Below, piece by piece: positions 8,751 to 17,800 of a DNA stretch of 64,000 nt. The notes under the pieces were generated by a model. That model worked only from the letters and a program-made list of their open reading frames with translations, had not been told where the DNA came from and made no database searches. Numbering within the stretch: the first letter of the stretch is position 1; each line of letters begins with the position of its first letter. The DNA is from Parablautia intestinalis. Lineage in GTDB: Bacteria > Bacillota > Clostridia > Lachnospirales > Lachnospiraceae. A program made the position numbers and the translations under genes. Location of the stretch: the NCBI GenBank assembly GCA_003612395.1, contig RAYQ01000013.1, positions 62,001 through 126,000 on the forward strand, written 5' to 3'.

Positions 8751-8787
8751 ACAATAAGCTGTTTCGCGATGCGTGGCAGTCAGCATC
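8751..8787 (+). repeat. 37-nt interspersed repeat, family 1
   Basis: The copy begins ACAATAAGCTG and contains TCGCGATGCGTGGCAG. It starts directly after the T run of the lacI-2 terminator; the 3' end has diverged. Confidence 0.45.
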
Positions 8788-8797
8788 TTTTTTCAAT

Positions 8798-8811
8798 TGT
8801 AAACACTTACA
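8798..8811. promoter_or_regulatory. LacI-type operator 3 (distal site of the cyclase/TRAP operon)
   Basis: TGTAAACACTTACA, part of the longer palindrome TTGTAA-ACAC-TTACAA, matches the uxaA operator except at the central positions. It lies about 95 nt upstream of the -35 box of the cyclase promoter, a spacing compatible with repression by looping to operator 4. Confidence 0.6.
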
Positions 8812-8905
8812 ATATCTGAGCTGTATAACTGAAAAATCGGTAATTAAGAATAGGGATTATTAACATTTCACAAGAATTATTATAAAAATATATGAAAAAT
8901 GTATA

Positions 8906-8957
8906 TTGCATTTCGTAAATTACTTGGTTATAATTATAAAAAATGTAAGCACTTACA
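8906..8957 (+). promoter_or_regulatory. Cyclase/TRAP operon promoter with LacI-type operator 4
   Basis: TTGCAT (8906-8911), a 17-nt spacer and TATAAT (8929-8934) are followed by TGTAAG-CA-CTTACA (8944-8957). The operator covers the expected early transcribed region, the same geometry as at uxaA and lacI-1. Confidence 0.78.
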
Positions 8958-8988
8958 AATTGAAAAACAAAAAAAGGAGAACAAGATT

Positions 8989-9675
8989 ATGAGCGTGTAT
9001 ACCATGGGAAATTTAAGAATTGTTGATTTAACAAAAGAGCTGGATCCTAAGACAGAGTCCAGAAGATGTCATCTGTATCGGTTTAATACAGGCGGACCTA
9101 TTCCGGATTTTCACACAATCATGGATTTAACCAGCCACTTAGGCACGCACTGCGAATGCCCCTATCATCATGATGACAACTGGCCAAGTGTAGCGGAGCT
9201 TCCTTTGACAACCTTTATGGGAAGAGCCATTTATGTGGACTTTAAAGATACTGTTGCACCTTATACACACATTACGGCTGCAGACTTGGACCGGGCAGCT
9301 GCAGGAAAGATTAAGGATGGAGATATCGTTATTTTAGACTCTGCTTATAAGCTTGCTCCTTTTACGGCTGACACTAACACAGAAAAGGATAAGAGACTTT
9401 TGATTGGTCAGGAGAGCGCAGAGTGGTTCCGCGACCATAAGGTAAAATGTGTGGGCTTTGGAGACGGCGTGTCAATCGAAAACTGTAATGAGGATGTTAA
9501 GCCTTTCCATGATATTTTAATGGCGGAAAATATAGTATTCCTGGAAGTATTAAAGAACCTGGAAGAGCTGCAGTCCGATGTGTTTTTCATGAGCTATTCT
9601 CCGCTGCCGATTATGGGACTGGATTCCTGCCCCGTCAGAGTTTATGCAATTGAAGGACTGGCTGAATTTTCATAA
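8989..9675 (+). CDS. Cyclase family hydrolase (kynurenine-formamidase-like fold)
   Basis: A 228-residue metal-dependent hydrolase of the cyclase family (Pfam Cyclase). The signature H-x-G-T-H-x-D-x-P-x-H appears as HLGTHCECPYH (residues 50-60), with Glu in place of the usual Asp. The start ATG follows AAAAAGGAGA at good spacing. Members hydrolyse amide or lactone bonds, and many are uncharacterised. As first gene of an operon with a dehydrogenase, a YhcH-like protein and a TRAP transporter, behind a uronate-type operator, it may open a lactone or process an imported sugar acid. That role is inferred from context only. The reaction is unknown. Confidence 0.8.
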   Translation: MSVYTMGNLRIVDLTKELDPKTESRRCHLYRFNTGGPIPDFHTIMDLTSHLGTHCECPYHHDDNWPSVAELPLTTFMGRAIYVDFKDTVAPYTHITAADLDRAAAGKIKDGDIVILDSAYKLAPFTADTNTEKDKRLLIGQESAEWFRDHKVKCVGFGDGVSIENCNEDVKPFHDILMAENIVFLEVLKNLEELQSDVFFMSYSPLPIMGLDSCPVRVYAIEGLAEFS

Positions 9676-9705
9676 AAGACTTGGAGCTTTACAATATATA
9701 GAATG

Positions 9706-9746
9706 ACAGGTTTTGCCTGGTGTATAAAACAGCAGGCAAAGCCTGT
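9706..9746 (+). repeat. Hairpin just upstream of the ribosome binding site
   Basis: ACAGGTTTTGCCTG (9706-9719) pairs with CAGGCAAAGCCTGT (9733-9746) with one G-U pair and a 13-nt loop. TGCATGGAGG follows, supplying the Shine-Dalgarno of the next gene. It may tune translation or stabilise the distal mRNA. Confidence 0.6.
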
Positions 9747-9763
9747 TGCATGGAGGTATAGGA

Positions 9764-10681
9764 ATGAAAATAGTAGTAATTGGCGCGGGCGCTATGGGAT
9801 CAATTTACGGGGGGCGCCTTTCCGCCGGCAACGAAGTTTATATTGTGGACACCAATCAGGCAATCGTAGATAAGATTAACAGCGAAGGCCTGAAAATTGA
9901 TGAAAACGGAACAACAAATACCTATTATCCGAAGGCAGTGACCACCACGGAAGGAATTGAGAACGTGGATTTGGTGATTTTATTTGTAAAGGCAATTTTT
10001 TCCAGAGCGGCTTTGGAAGGAAACCGGAGCCTGATTGGGCGGGGGACCAGGCTTTTGACACTGCAAAACGGAGCGGGCCACGAAGATCTTTTGAAGGAGT
10101 TTGTAAACGAAGAGCAGGTGATAATCGGTACAACGGAAGATAACGGCGCGGTTTTAGCGCCCGGACATGTGCGCAGAGGCGGAGAGGGAAAGACCAACGT
10201 AGGGCTTTTGACGAAGGATACGGAGGGCTTTTTGCCCGTCCTCAAGGAAACCTTTGATAAATGCGGTTTTCAGGTGAAAATCCATGATAACATTCAGCAG
10301 CTGATTTGGGATAAGCTTTTTACAAATGTATCCTTAAGCGCGGTGACAGGTATCCTGCAGGTGGATATGGGTTATATTGCTGCCAATGAATTTGCATGGA
10401 AAATGACCGTAAAGCTGATTCATGAGGCGGTGGAAACGGCAGCTGCTTTAGGCCTTAGCTGTAACGAAGAAGAAATTGTGGAGAAAGTCCGTCAGACTTC
10501 GGAAAATAATCCTTCCGGCTGCACTTCCATCCGTGCAGATTTAAGGGACGGCAGACGGACAGAGGTAGATACCATAAGCGGCGCAGTAGTGCGTGCTGCG
10601 GCAAGGTGTAATGTAAAAGTTCCCACACACGAATTTGTAGTAAACATGGTGCACGCCATGGAGGGAAAAGGAAAAAATTAA
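9764..10681 (+). CDS. Ketopantoate reductase family (ApbA/PanE-like) dehydrogenase
   Basis: A 305-residue two-domain NAD(P)-dependent 2-hydroxyacid dehydrogenase. The N-terminal Rossmann motif is GAGAMGSIYGG (residues 7-17). The C-terminal helical domain has WDKLFTNVSLSAVTGIL, with the family Lys and Asn, and ends with S-x-R-x-D-L (SIRADLRDGRRTEVD), the substrate-facing Ser and Arg region. GGAGG lies 9 nt before the ATG at 9764. True PanE makes pantoate for CoA, but the position between a cyclase-like hydrolase and a TRAP transporter under a uronate-type operator favours a catabolic paralogue acting on another 2-keto acid. Confidence 0.85.
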   Translation: MKIVVIGAGAMGSIYGGRLSAGNEVYIVDTNQAIVDKINSEGLKIDENGTTNTYYPKAVTTTEGIENVDLVILFVKAIFSRAALEGNRSLIGRGTRLLTLQNGAGHEDLLKEFVNEEQVIIGTTEDNGAVLAPGHVRRGGEGKTNVGLLTKDTEGFLPVLKETFDKCGFQVKIHDNIQQLIWDKLFTNVSLSAVTGILQVDMGYIAANEFAWKMTVKLIHEAVETAAALGLSCNEEEIVEKVRQTSENNPSGCTSIRADLRDGRRTEVDTISGAVVRAAARCNVKVPTHEFVVNMVHAMEGKGKN

Positions 10682-10706
10682 AGAAAGAGAAGGAGAAGGC
10701 GGTATT

Positions 10707-11171
10707 ATGATTTTTACATCTATCTACTCAAATGACGATCAGAAAGCTTACCCGGGGGTTATCCGTAAGATGATTGAATATTTGAAGGTAAATGATTTTG
10801 TGAACATGGATCCGGGGGTCTATGAACTGCAGGGAAAAGACCTTTATGTGCAGGTGTTTGACGCTGAGACCGGAAGTGTGGAGGAGAAAAAGCCGGAATC
10901 CCATAAGGAATATCTGGATATTCAGTTCTTAGCTTCCGGTGAGGAGAAGCTGGGCTTTACCCCTTATTCAGAAAAATATGAAGTGGATGAGTATATTGAG
11001 GAACGGGACCTGATTTTTTATAAGAGTGTGGAAAATGAGGGATTTATTCATGCGGTTCCTGGCTGTATCAGCGTGTTCTTCCCATGTGATATCCACAGAC
11101 CTGCTGTGGCGGTGAAGGCTCCCATGACCGTCAGGAAAGTAGTCATAAAGGTCAGGACAACACTCATTTAA
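10707..11171 (+). CDS. YhcH/YjgK/YiaL family protein
   Basis: A 154-residue cupin-like protein of the YhcH/YjgK/YiaL family (also called the beta-galactosidase beta-subunit family). Recognisable segments are the ESHKEYLDIQFLASGEE motif (about residues 67-83) and the C-terminal HAVPGCISVFFPCDIHRPAV, which carries the conserved His and acidic metal-site residues. Family members are found in sialic acid and sugar-acid operons, some acting as anomerases or sugar-acid processing enzymes. It is the third gene of the cyclase/TRAP operon, 25 nt after the dehydrogenase. A role in handling the imported acid is inferred. Confidence 0.88.
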   Translation: MIFTSIYSNDDQKAYPGVIRKMIEYLKVNDFVNMDPGVYELQGKDLYVQVFDAETGSVEEKKPESHKEYLDIQFLASGEEKLGFTPYSEKYEVDEYIEERDLIFYKSVENEGFIHAVPGCISVFFPCDIHRPAVAVKAPMTVRKVVIKVRTTLI

Positions 11172-11199
11172 CAGTAGACGGAAGGAGAAAACCAAAACG

Positions 11200-12213
11200 A
11201 TGTTAAAGAAAATTTTGGGCTGCCTTGCAGTCATTGGCTTTATTATAGTCATAGCAACCATTGTGAGCTCAGGAACCAAAACGGCAGACGGACAGCAGGT
11301 CACAGAAATCCGGGTTGCATTTAACCAAAATGAACAGCATCCCCAGTATCTGGCGATGAAAGAGCTGGGCGAGAAATTCGAAGAAGCGACAAACGGCCGT
11401 TATCACATGACCATTTATGCCAATGGCGTCCTTGGTGAACAGGGGGCAATGGCTGAGCTGATTCGGACAGGAGCGCTGCAGATGGCGATCGTGCCCTGCA
11501 GTGTTCCGGAAGGATATGACGGAGACTTTGCAATTGTAGGTACTCCGTATTTGTATGATGGTATTGACCATATGGAAAAGGCTGTAACAGGCGGGGTATT
11601 TGATGAGCTGTTTTATTCTTCCCGCAAGTACAGCTTCCAGGTACTTACGGTCTATACCGCAGGCGAGAGAAATGTTTATACGGATGTTCCGGTAAATTCC
11701 GCAGCGGACTTAAAGGGTATGATTATCCGTGTAAATGACAGTCCTACCTATATTGAGATGACCAGGCTTATGGGAGGCGAGGGAACAGCCATGGCTCAGT
11801 CGGAGGTTTATACGGCACTGCAGCAGGGCGTAATTGACGCCGCTGAAAACAGCGAGCTGGTATTTAACGATTTTAAACATTACGAAGTGGCGCCATACTA
11901 CGTTTACACCAAGCATATTGTACATCCGGACGTGGTGATTGCCAGTACGGAATTTTTAGACAGTATGAGCGAAGCAGACAGGGCGGTTTTTGACGAGCTG
12001 GTAATTGAATCCACAAGGACGGAATTTGCAACCTTCCGTGAAAAGATTGCGGAGGCAAAGCAAATCATCACGGAGAAAGGAACCCAGTTCTGCTACCCGG
12101 ATGTGGAAGAATTCCGAAGCCTCTGCCAGCCGCTTTTAGACAGCGTTGCAAACCGGTCGGAGGTGACTCAAAAGATTTACAATGACATTATTGCTTTAAG
12201 GGAGGAGGAATGA
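11200..12213 (+). CDS. TRAP transporter substrate-binding protein (DctP type)
   Basis: A 337-residue extracytoplasmic solute receptor with a hydrophobic N-terminal segment (about residues 4-25) that would export or anchor it. The DctP family pattern is clear: ANGVLGEQGAMAELIRTGALQMAIVP in the first lobe and LKGMIIRVNDSPTYIEM, which holds the conserved carboxylate-binding Arg. TRAP receptors bind organic and sugar acids, fitting a uronate cluster. The gene overlaps dctQ by 4 nt. Confidence 0.93.
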   Translation: MLKKILGCLAVIGFIIVIATIVSSGTKTADGQQVTEIRVAFNQNEQHPQYLAMKELGEKFEEATNGRYHMTIYANGVLGEQGAMAELIRTGALQMAIVPCSVPEGYDGDFAIVGTPYLYDGIDHMEKAVTGGVFDELFYSSRKYSFQVLTVYTAGERNVYTDVPVNSAADLKGMIIRVNDSPTYIEMTRLMGGEGTAMAQSEVYTALQQGVIDAAENSELVFNDFKHYEVAPYYVYTKHIVHPDVVIASTEFLDSMSEADRAVFDELVIESTRTEFATFREKIAEAKQIITEKGTQFCYPDVEEFRSLCQPLLDSVANRSEVTQKIYNDIIALREEE

Positions 12214-12680
12214 TGATGGAAAAGATAAAGAGCATACTTGATAAGGTTATAATGACAGTCTGCGTGGCATTTTTTATCGTGATGGTGCTTTTGACCACTT
12301 ATCAGGTTGTTACCCGTTATATCTTCAAAAGCCCCAGCAGCTTTAGCGAGGTTACGACCAGATATCTGTTTGTGTGGCTGATCCTGCTCTCTGCAACCTA
12401 TGTTTTTGGGCAAAGGGATCATATCTGTATTACAGCTTTAAAGGATACATTCCAGGGAAAAACACGTAAGGCAATTAATATATTCGGAGAATGTGTTATT
12501 ATTTTATTTTCTGTTTTGATTTTGATTTACGGGGGCGGCGCAATTTCCGGCATTAATATGGTACAGTATGACTCTATTTTAAAAATTCCCACTGGAATCA
12601 TTTATTCCATTATTCCTATAAGCGGAGTGCTGATTGTTTTTTACAGCATCCTTAATATCATTAAATACGCAAAAGAATAG
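12210..12680 (+). CDS. TRAP transporter small permease (DctQ type)
   Basis: The 156-residue membrane protein has four predicted hydrophobic helices and the DctQ segment TYQVVTRYIFKSPSSFSEVTTRYLFVWLILL. It forms the membrane complex with DctM. Three in-frame ATG codons (12210, 12213, 12216) follow a strong GGAGGAGG; the last has the best spacing. The ATGA overlap with dctP suggests translational coupling. Confidence 0.92.
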   Translation: MMMEKIKSILDKVIMTVCVAFFIVMVLLTTYQVVTRYIFKSPSSFSEVTTRYLFVWLILLSATYVFGQRDHICITALKDTFQGKTRKAINIFGECVIILFSVLILIYGGGAISGINMVQYDSILKIPTGIIYSIIPISGVLIVFYSILNIIKYAKE

Positions 12681-12690
12681 GAGGTAATAT

Positions 12691-13995
12691 ATGTCTGTAG
12701 CAGTTCAGGTTGCCATTGTAATGGCAATATTGTTGATAATTTTGTTGGCCATGGGTGTTCCCATTGGCGTAAGCATCGGGCTTTCCTCTGCGATATCCAT
12801 GATATGTATGCTTCCGGGATATATCGCCTTTACCACATCCGCGCAGAGACTTTTTGCAGGTTCAAACTCGTTTTCGCTTATTGCAATCCCTTTCTTTATT
12901 TTGGCGGGAAATATTATGAACAACGGCGGTATCGCCATCCGTCTGGTTAACTGCGCCAAGGTTTTAAGCGGCCGTATGCCATCGGCCTTAGCGCAGACAA
13001 ATGTAGTGGCAAACATGCTCTTTGGCGCAATCAGCGGTTCCGGCGCGGCAGCGGCAGCAGCTATGGGCGGAACAATCGGCCCTCTGGAGAAAAAAGAAGG
13101 ATATGATCCGGATTTTTCCACAGCGGTTAATGTGGCATCAGCCCCTGTGGGTATGCTGATTCCTCCCAGCAACACTATGATTGTATTTTCAACTGTGGCA
13201 GGAAGCGTTTCCGTTTCCGCATTGTTTATGGCAGGTTATATTCCGGGTATCTTGTGGGGCGTAGGCATTATGATCCTTGCAGGTATCACCGGCAGGAAAC
13301 TGGGGTACCGGAATGAAGAGAAGGTAACCTTTTCTGTGGCGGTGAAAACGCTTCTGGATGCGATTCCAAGTCTTTTGCTGATTGTAATCGTAATTGGCGG
13401 TATTCTGGGAGGCGTGTTTACGGCAACGGAAGGATCCGCAATTGCTGTTGTGTATGCGGTGATTTTGTCACTGATTTACCGTTCCATTAAGATTTCGGAT
13501 ATCCCAAGGATTGTAGCCGAGTCCGCCAAAATGACCGGCACCATCACCTTTATGATTGGCCTTTCCTCTATCATGTCGTGGGCTATGGCATTTACGGGAA
13601 TTCCCGACCTTATCGCAAATGCGGTTTTGAGCCTTACCAGCAATAAAATCGTTATTTACCTGCTGATGAATATCATTTTGCTGGTAGTTGGTACTTTTAT
13701 GGATGCAACGCCTGCGATTTTGATTTTCACACCTATCTTTCTGCCAATCTGTACAGGACTTGGCATGAATCCGGTCCATTTTGGAATTGTTCTGTGCTAC
13801 AACCTGGCAGTAGGAACAATTACACCTCCGGTTGGAACCATCCTGTTTACCGGATGTAAAGTTGGCGGTGTAACGATTGAAAGCGTCATGAAATATCTGC
13901 TTCCTTATTTCGTGGTGATTGCGGTTGGTCTGCTTCTGGTTACCTACATACCAATGCTTTCTTTGATGATTCCAAATCTGTTAGGGCTTTTGTAG
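12691..13995 (+). CDS. TRAP transporter large permease (DctM type)
   Basis: The 434-residue polytopic protein carries the DctM signatures NNGGIAIRLVNCAK, AISGSGAAAAAAMGG and LIPPSNTMIVFSTVAG, and near the C-terminus VGTITPPVGTILFTG. It is the sodium-coupled transport subunit and the last gene of the cyclase operon. AGGAGG precedes the ATG by 7 nt. Confidence 0.95.
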   Translation: MSVAVQVAIVMAILLIILLAMGVPIGVSIGLSSAISMICMLPGYIAFTTSAQRLFAGSNSFSLIAIPFFILAGNIMNNGGIAIRLVNCAKVLSGRMPSALAQTNVVANMLFGAISGSGAAAAAAMGGTIGPLEKKEGYDPDFSTAVNVASAPVGMLIPPSNTMIVFSTVAGSVSVSALFMAGYIPGILWGVGIMILAGITGRKLGYRNEEKVTFSVAVKTLLDAIPSLLLIVIVIGGILGGVFTATEGSAIAVVYAVILSLIYRSIKISDIPRIVAESAKMTGTITFMIGLSSIMSWAMAFTGIPDLIANAVLSLTSNKIVIYLLMNIILLVVGTFMDATPAILIFTPIFLPICTGLGMNPVHFGIVLCYNLAVGTITPPVGTILFTGCKVGGVTIESVMKYLLPYFVVIAVGLLLVTYIPMLSLMIPNLLGLL

Positions 13996-14037
13996 GCTGG
14001 TAAAAAGTATAGAGAAGAAGTGTCAGTCTTTTGTAAC

Positions 14038-14067
14038 AGGAGGGGTTATGGAAACATAACCCCTCCT
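14038..14067. terminator. Hairpin between the TRAP operon and the convergent tetR
   Basis: AGGAGGGGTTATG pairs perfectly with CATAACCCCTCCT around a GAAA tetraloop. No T run follows on either strand, so this may be a weak bidirectional terminator or an mRNA end stabiliser. Confidence 0.5.
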
Positions 14068-14071
14068 AATT

Positions 14072-14108
14072 ACAATAAGCCGGCTCGCAAAGCCGCGCAG
14101 CGTTTGTT
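14072..14108 (+). repeat. 37-nt interspersed repeat, family 1
   Basis: A good copy, starting ACAATAAGCCGGC and ending GCAGCGTTTGTT. It begins 5 nt after the stop codon of the minus-strand tetR gene. Confidence 0.65.
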
Positions 14109-14113
14109 TAACA

Positions 14114-14737
14114 TTAAGGATGGCAGGGAAAGCCTGACGGCGTTTGCTCATTTTGAAGTGTGTCGCGAATCTCCTCCATAATAGCGCTTTTTAAGGAGGC
14201 CTGCAGGGCCAGTGAAATATAGTGAATCATTTCCTCACGGGAGCGGACCGAGCGGTTTATAAACCAGTCAATCAGTATTCCGGCTAATGCATTGGTGTAG
14301 AAATCACAGAGAAACTGCCTGTAATCAGGAGAAATACTGGCATTTATGTCCTTTTCAATTCTCTCTATAATAGTGTTAACGCAAACTTTAAAGTCAGAGA
14401 GAAAAACCCGCTTCATGCCTTCCCTGCCCATGGTATCATAGATACAGCTTAAAATATGGTTGTTGGCGTCAACGTAATCAATGATAAAATGAATGAGCTC
14501 TTTATAGTCGGTCAAAGGATCAAAGCTTCTGACGGACTCCAGTGCCTCCTGCTCCAGCATCCAGCGTACCAGAGCATAGATATCTTCAAAATGATAATAA
14601 AAAGTTTTCCTGTTTATGGAACAGTCATGACAAAGCTCACTGATAGTGATTTTGGAAAGGGGCTTTTTTTGGGCAATTTTCTTTAAGGAGGCAACCATAG
14701 CCTGCTTTGTCTTTAAGGATATATCTGCATGGGTCAT
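14114..14737 (-). CDS. TetR/AcrR family regulator (DhaS-like C-terminus)
   Basis: A 207-residue regulator with the N-terminal HTH KPLSKITISELCHDCSINRKTFYYHFEDIYALV and a C-terminal domain resembling the TetR_C type found with dihydroxyacetone-kinase activators and with MMPL or YhgE-like membrane genes. GAGG lies 6 nt before the ATG at 14737; upstream in-frame ATGs lack a ribosome binding site. It is the last gene of the minus-strand MMPL-GLUG-TetR group, so it probably controls that group. Its ligand is unknown. Confidence 0.85.
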   Translation of the reverse strand: MTHADISLKTKQAMVASLKKIAQKKPLSKITISELCHDCSINRKTFYYHFEDIYALVRWMLEQEALESVRSFDPLTDYKELIHFIIDYVDANNHILSCIYDTMGREGMKRVFLSDFKVCVNTIIERIEKDINASISPDYRQFLCDFYTNALAGILIDWFINRSVRSREEMIHYISLALQASLKSAIMEEIRDTLQNEQTPSGFPCHP

Positions 14738-14760
14738 TTTCATCCTCATTTCTGTTTTAT

Positions 14761-14834
14761 GCAATAAGCCGTCCCGCGAAGAGAGACAGCGTTTGTTGCG
14801 ATAAGCCGGCTCACGAAGCGTGACCGTGTTTGCT
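14761..14834 (+). repeat. Two tandem 37-nt family-1 repeats, one encoding the end of the GLUG protein
   Basis: Two head-to-tail 37-nt units (14761-14797 and 14798-14834). The second overlaps the 3' end of the minus-strand GLUG gene and supplies its last seven codons (SKHGHAS) and its stop. Confidence 0.7.
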
Positions 14835-17800
14835 TTTTTTAATTTGCGCCAGTTTACCCGAAGGGTTTTGTTTTTTCCTGTAATGGATAAAGAGCGGAAG
14901 GATAACTGTTAAAACAAGGCAAACCGCAAGGCAGGCAAGCACTTTGCCGGAAAGGGAGGCGGGATGATCCGTACAGCAGAAAATAATTTCAGGCTGCCCG
15001 GAAGAAAAAACATAATAGCTCCCGTCCCGCACAGCATCGGCCGCAAGCCAGCTGCCGTTATCGTAAATCGTAAGCTTTGGATTTTTCATTTCGGAAGGAA
15101 TCAGGTACCTTATGGTGTAAGGAGCGGGTGCTGTTGGGGATATGGAAATTTTCCAGTACTGTGCTTTGTCTTTTACATCTGCCGGAAGAATATCGGCCTT
15201 AGACAGGGTAAAGCCTTCTTCCGGTGCAAAGCTTCCCTCCACCAGCGCTACAGGGCGGCCGTCTATGGTCTGTCTGCTTTCAAGGGTAGCGGCATATTCA
15301 GTATAAACCGCCTCAATTGTCTGGTCAAAAGTAACGGAATCAACGTCAAATTCCGACCAGCGGCCTGCGCAGCCTTCCTTTACCGGAACGGAGGGCAGAG
15401 CAGCAGGAAAAAAGCTGTCTCCATATTTTAAGGTAATAACGTCTACCGTTTTATCATCCGCCACAAAGGAAACGTTGATACTTTCAAAAATCTCCGGCAG
15501 ATTTGGCATCTGCAAAAATTCTTCATAGGCAAGAGACTGTGCTATACCTTCATAACTGATGCCGTCAATCCCGGCAGGGCATCCTTCCACAAAAAAGTTA
15601 TTGCTTATAGAGGAAGATAAATCAGCCTTTCCGGCAATAGAGCCTGTGAAATTTCCGCTGTCTGTAATTTCCACCATGCTGTAGCAGTCGGAAATATTGG
15701 TGCCGTAGCCGGCAATTCCCCCAATTTGATTTCCGCCGGACAGTGTGCATTTAGAGCTGCTTGCACGTATGCTGGAGGCGCAGTAACCGGCAATTCCTCC
15801 TATCTGACTGCCTGCACTTGTAATACGGCCTTCATTGACGCATTCCATGATACTGCCTAAGGTCATTTCACCGGCAATTCCGCCGATACGGTTTTTCTTA
15901 CCTTCTACAGTTCCTTTGTTTTGACATTGGCGGACCACAATCCGTTCCTGATAGCGGAAATTTAAAGTGGCATTATCCTGTGTCAGATCAAAATCATTTT
16001 CAGGGTCCAAATTGTTTTCCCTGGAAAGAGAGCCGGCAATTCCGCCTGCATTGATATCCCCGCATATTTTGCCATTGTTGATACAGTTCATGACTTTTCC
16101 TGTGGTGTCAGTGATCTGATCCTCATCCGAAACATCTGTCAGAATATCGTCTGGATCCGCGGCCTTTGGGTTTGTGATGATATCCGTAATGACGTTAATC
16201 TGGTCAATAATTGCCTGGAAATCATTTATCACAATCTGATTTTCACCGTCCAGCATTGTATTTAAAATCCGCATATCGTTAACGATTCCGGAAAAGCTGC
16301 TGCTAAGAGAGAGCTGTGCGGAGGAAATACGAGAGCTTAAAAGAAAGGCCTGATCCTGCACGGTGCGGTTGATGTTTTCCAGTATTTGGGAAGCGTCATC
16401 ATAAACATTTTCCTGTACTTGGTTGATATCATCCTCCACCTGTTCCCTGTCAATCCTGTCCCGGAGATTATCAAAGTCAAAACTTCCCGATGGTGCGGGA
16501 AGACCTTCCGGCCAATGGGAGGAGGGAGAGGGTGTTATTTCCGGTGTGGGACTATTACCAGGCGCAGGATCATTACCGGGATTTGCGGCGTCTGTATTTC
16601 TATCTGATGTATCAACGTTATTACCGCCTGACACATCAGCGTTATTTGTGCTGGTATCAGTGTCAGATGCATCGGGCGTGGCATCGGCATCAGTATCAGG
16701 CAGAGTGTCTAATGGAGCCGGCTCTAAGAGCTGTAAAGCTGTCACAAACCCGGCTGAGCGCGTTTCAGGCATAAAACTGCCCTGCTCGGCGGAAAGCCCG
16801 GTGCCGTCAGTATCGTCAGGGATGGCGGTACTGCCTTCGCTTATGGGCGCAATGGGCAGCGTTGGCGTGGAGGCGGCAGGAGAGGCAGAGGGCGCCGGAC
16901 TTTGCGCAGGCAATTGCGTAGGCAAAGGAGAGGCAGAGGGCGCCGGACTTTGCGCAGGCAATTGCGTAGGCAAAGGAGAGGCAGAGGGCGCCGGGCTTTG
17001 CGCGGGTAATGGCGAAAATGAAGGCCATGGCGAAACAGATGGCCATGGCGAAACAGATGGCCATGGCGAAACAGAAGGCCATGGAGTAAAGGAAGGAGTG
17101 GGCACCTTATCCAGAAAATCCAGCGATACGGGACGGGGCGCCGGCAGGCTGGAAAGGTCGGTGAGCCCGGGAAATTCCGCCATGTGGCTGCTGGCATCAT
17201 TCATAATCCGGTCAATTGCATTTTGGGCGCTCTCCACCGAGTTAAGCAGCTGATCAACCTGCCCGGTAAGGCCCGTCGAAGCAGAGGACGTATCCCGGTC
17301 AAGCCGGGTAAAAAGATCGTGGAGCTTATCAAATTCCGTATCCAGCTTCTGCAGGGTGTCTTCTGAAAAGATAAGTTCACTGCTGGGCTCCATCTGCCCT
17401 GCAATGCCGCCCACATCCTTACGGCCGTTTAAAAGACCATAGTTAACACAGCCTTCTATGTAACCGGACTGACTGCCCGCAATGCCGCCTATGTTGTAGC
17501 CTACATGCTGATAGCCTACGCAGCCGTCATTGACACAGGCGTGTATGATACCGGGATTGCTGCCTGTGATGCCGCCGATATCGGTTACGGAAGCAGCATT
17601 TTCCGATGACAATATGGCAAGAAGAGCCGTATCCGGATCCAGGGAGGATAAATCTGTGTGGATATTTATATTGTTGTCGGAAGGGGCGGTATTTACGAAG
17701 CTGTGGTTTACACTGCCGGTAATATTTCCCTTATTTTCACCTGTGATGCCACCCACTAAATGGCTGCCGCAGACAAGTCCGTTTGCTGTGCAGTCTGTGA

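Noticed and set aside
9764-10681. Assignment as true panE of CoA synthesis
   Set aside because: Family membership is clear, but no panB or panC is nearby and the operon context is sugar-acid uptake, so the symbol is withheld.
16423-17253. A 276-codon plus-strand open frame opposite the GLUG gene
   Set aside because: It is the antisense shadow of the Ser/Pro minisatellites, with low-complexity translation and no ribosome binding site.
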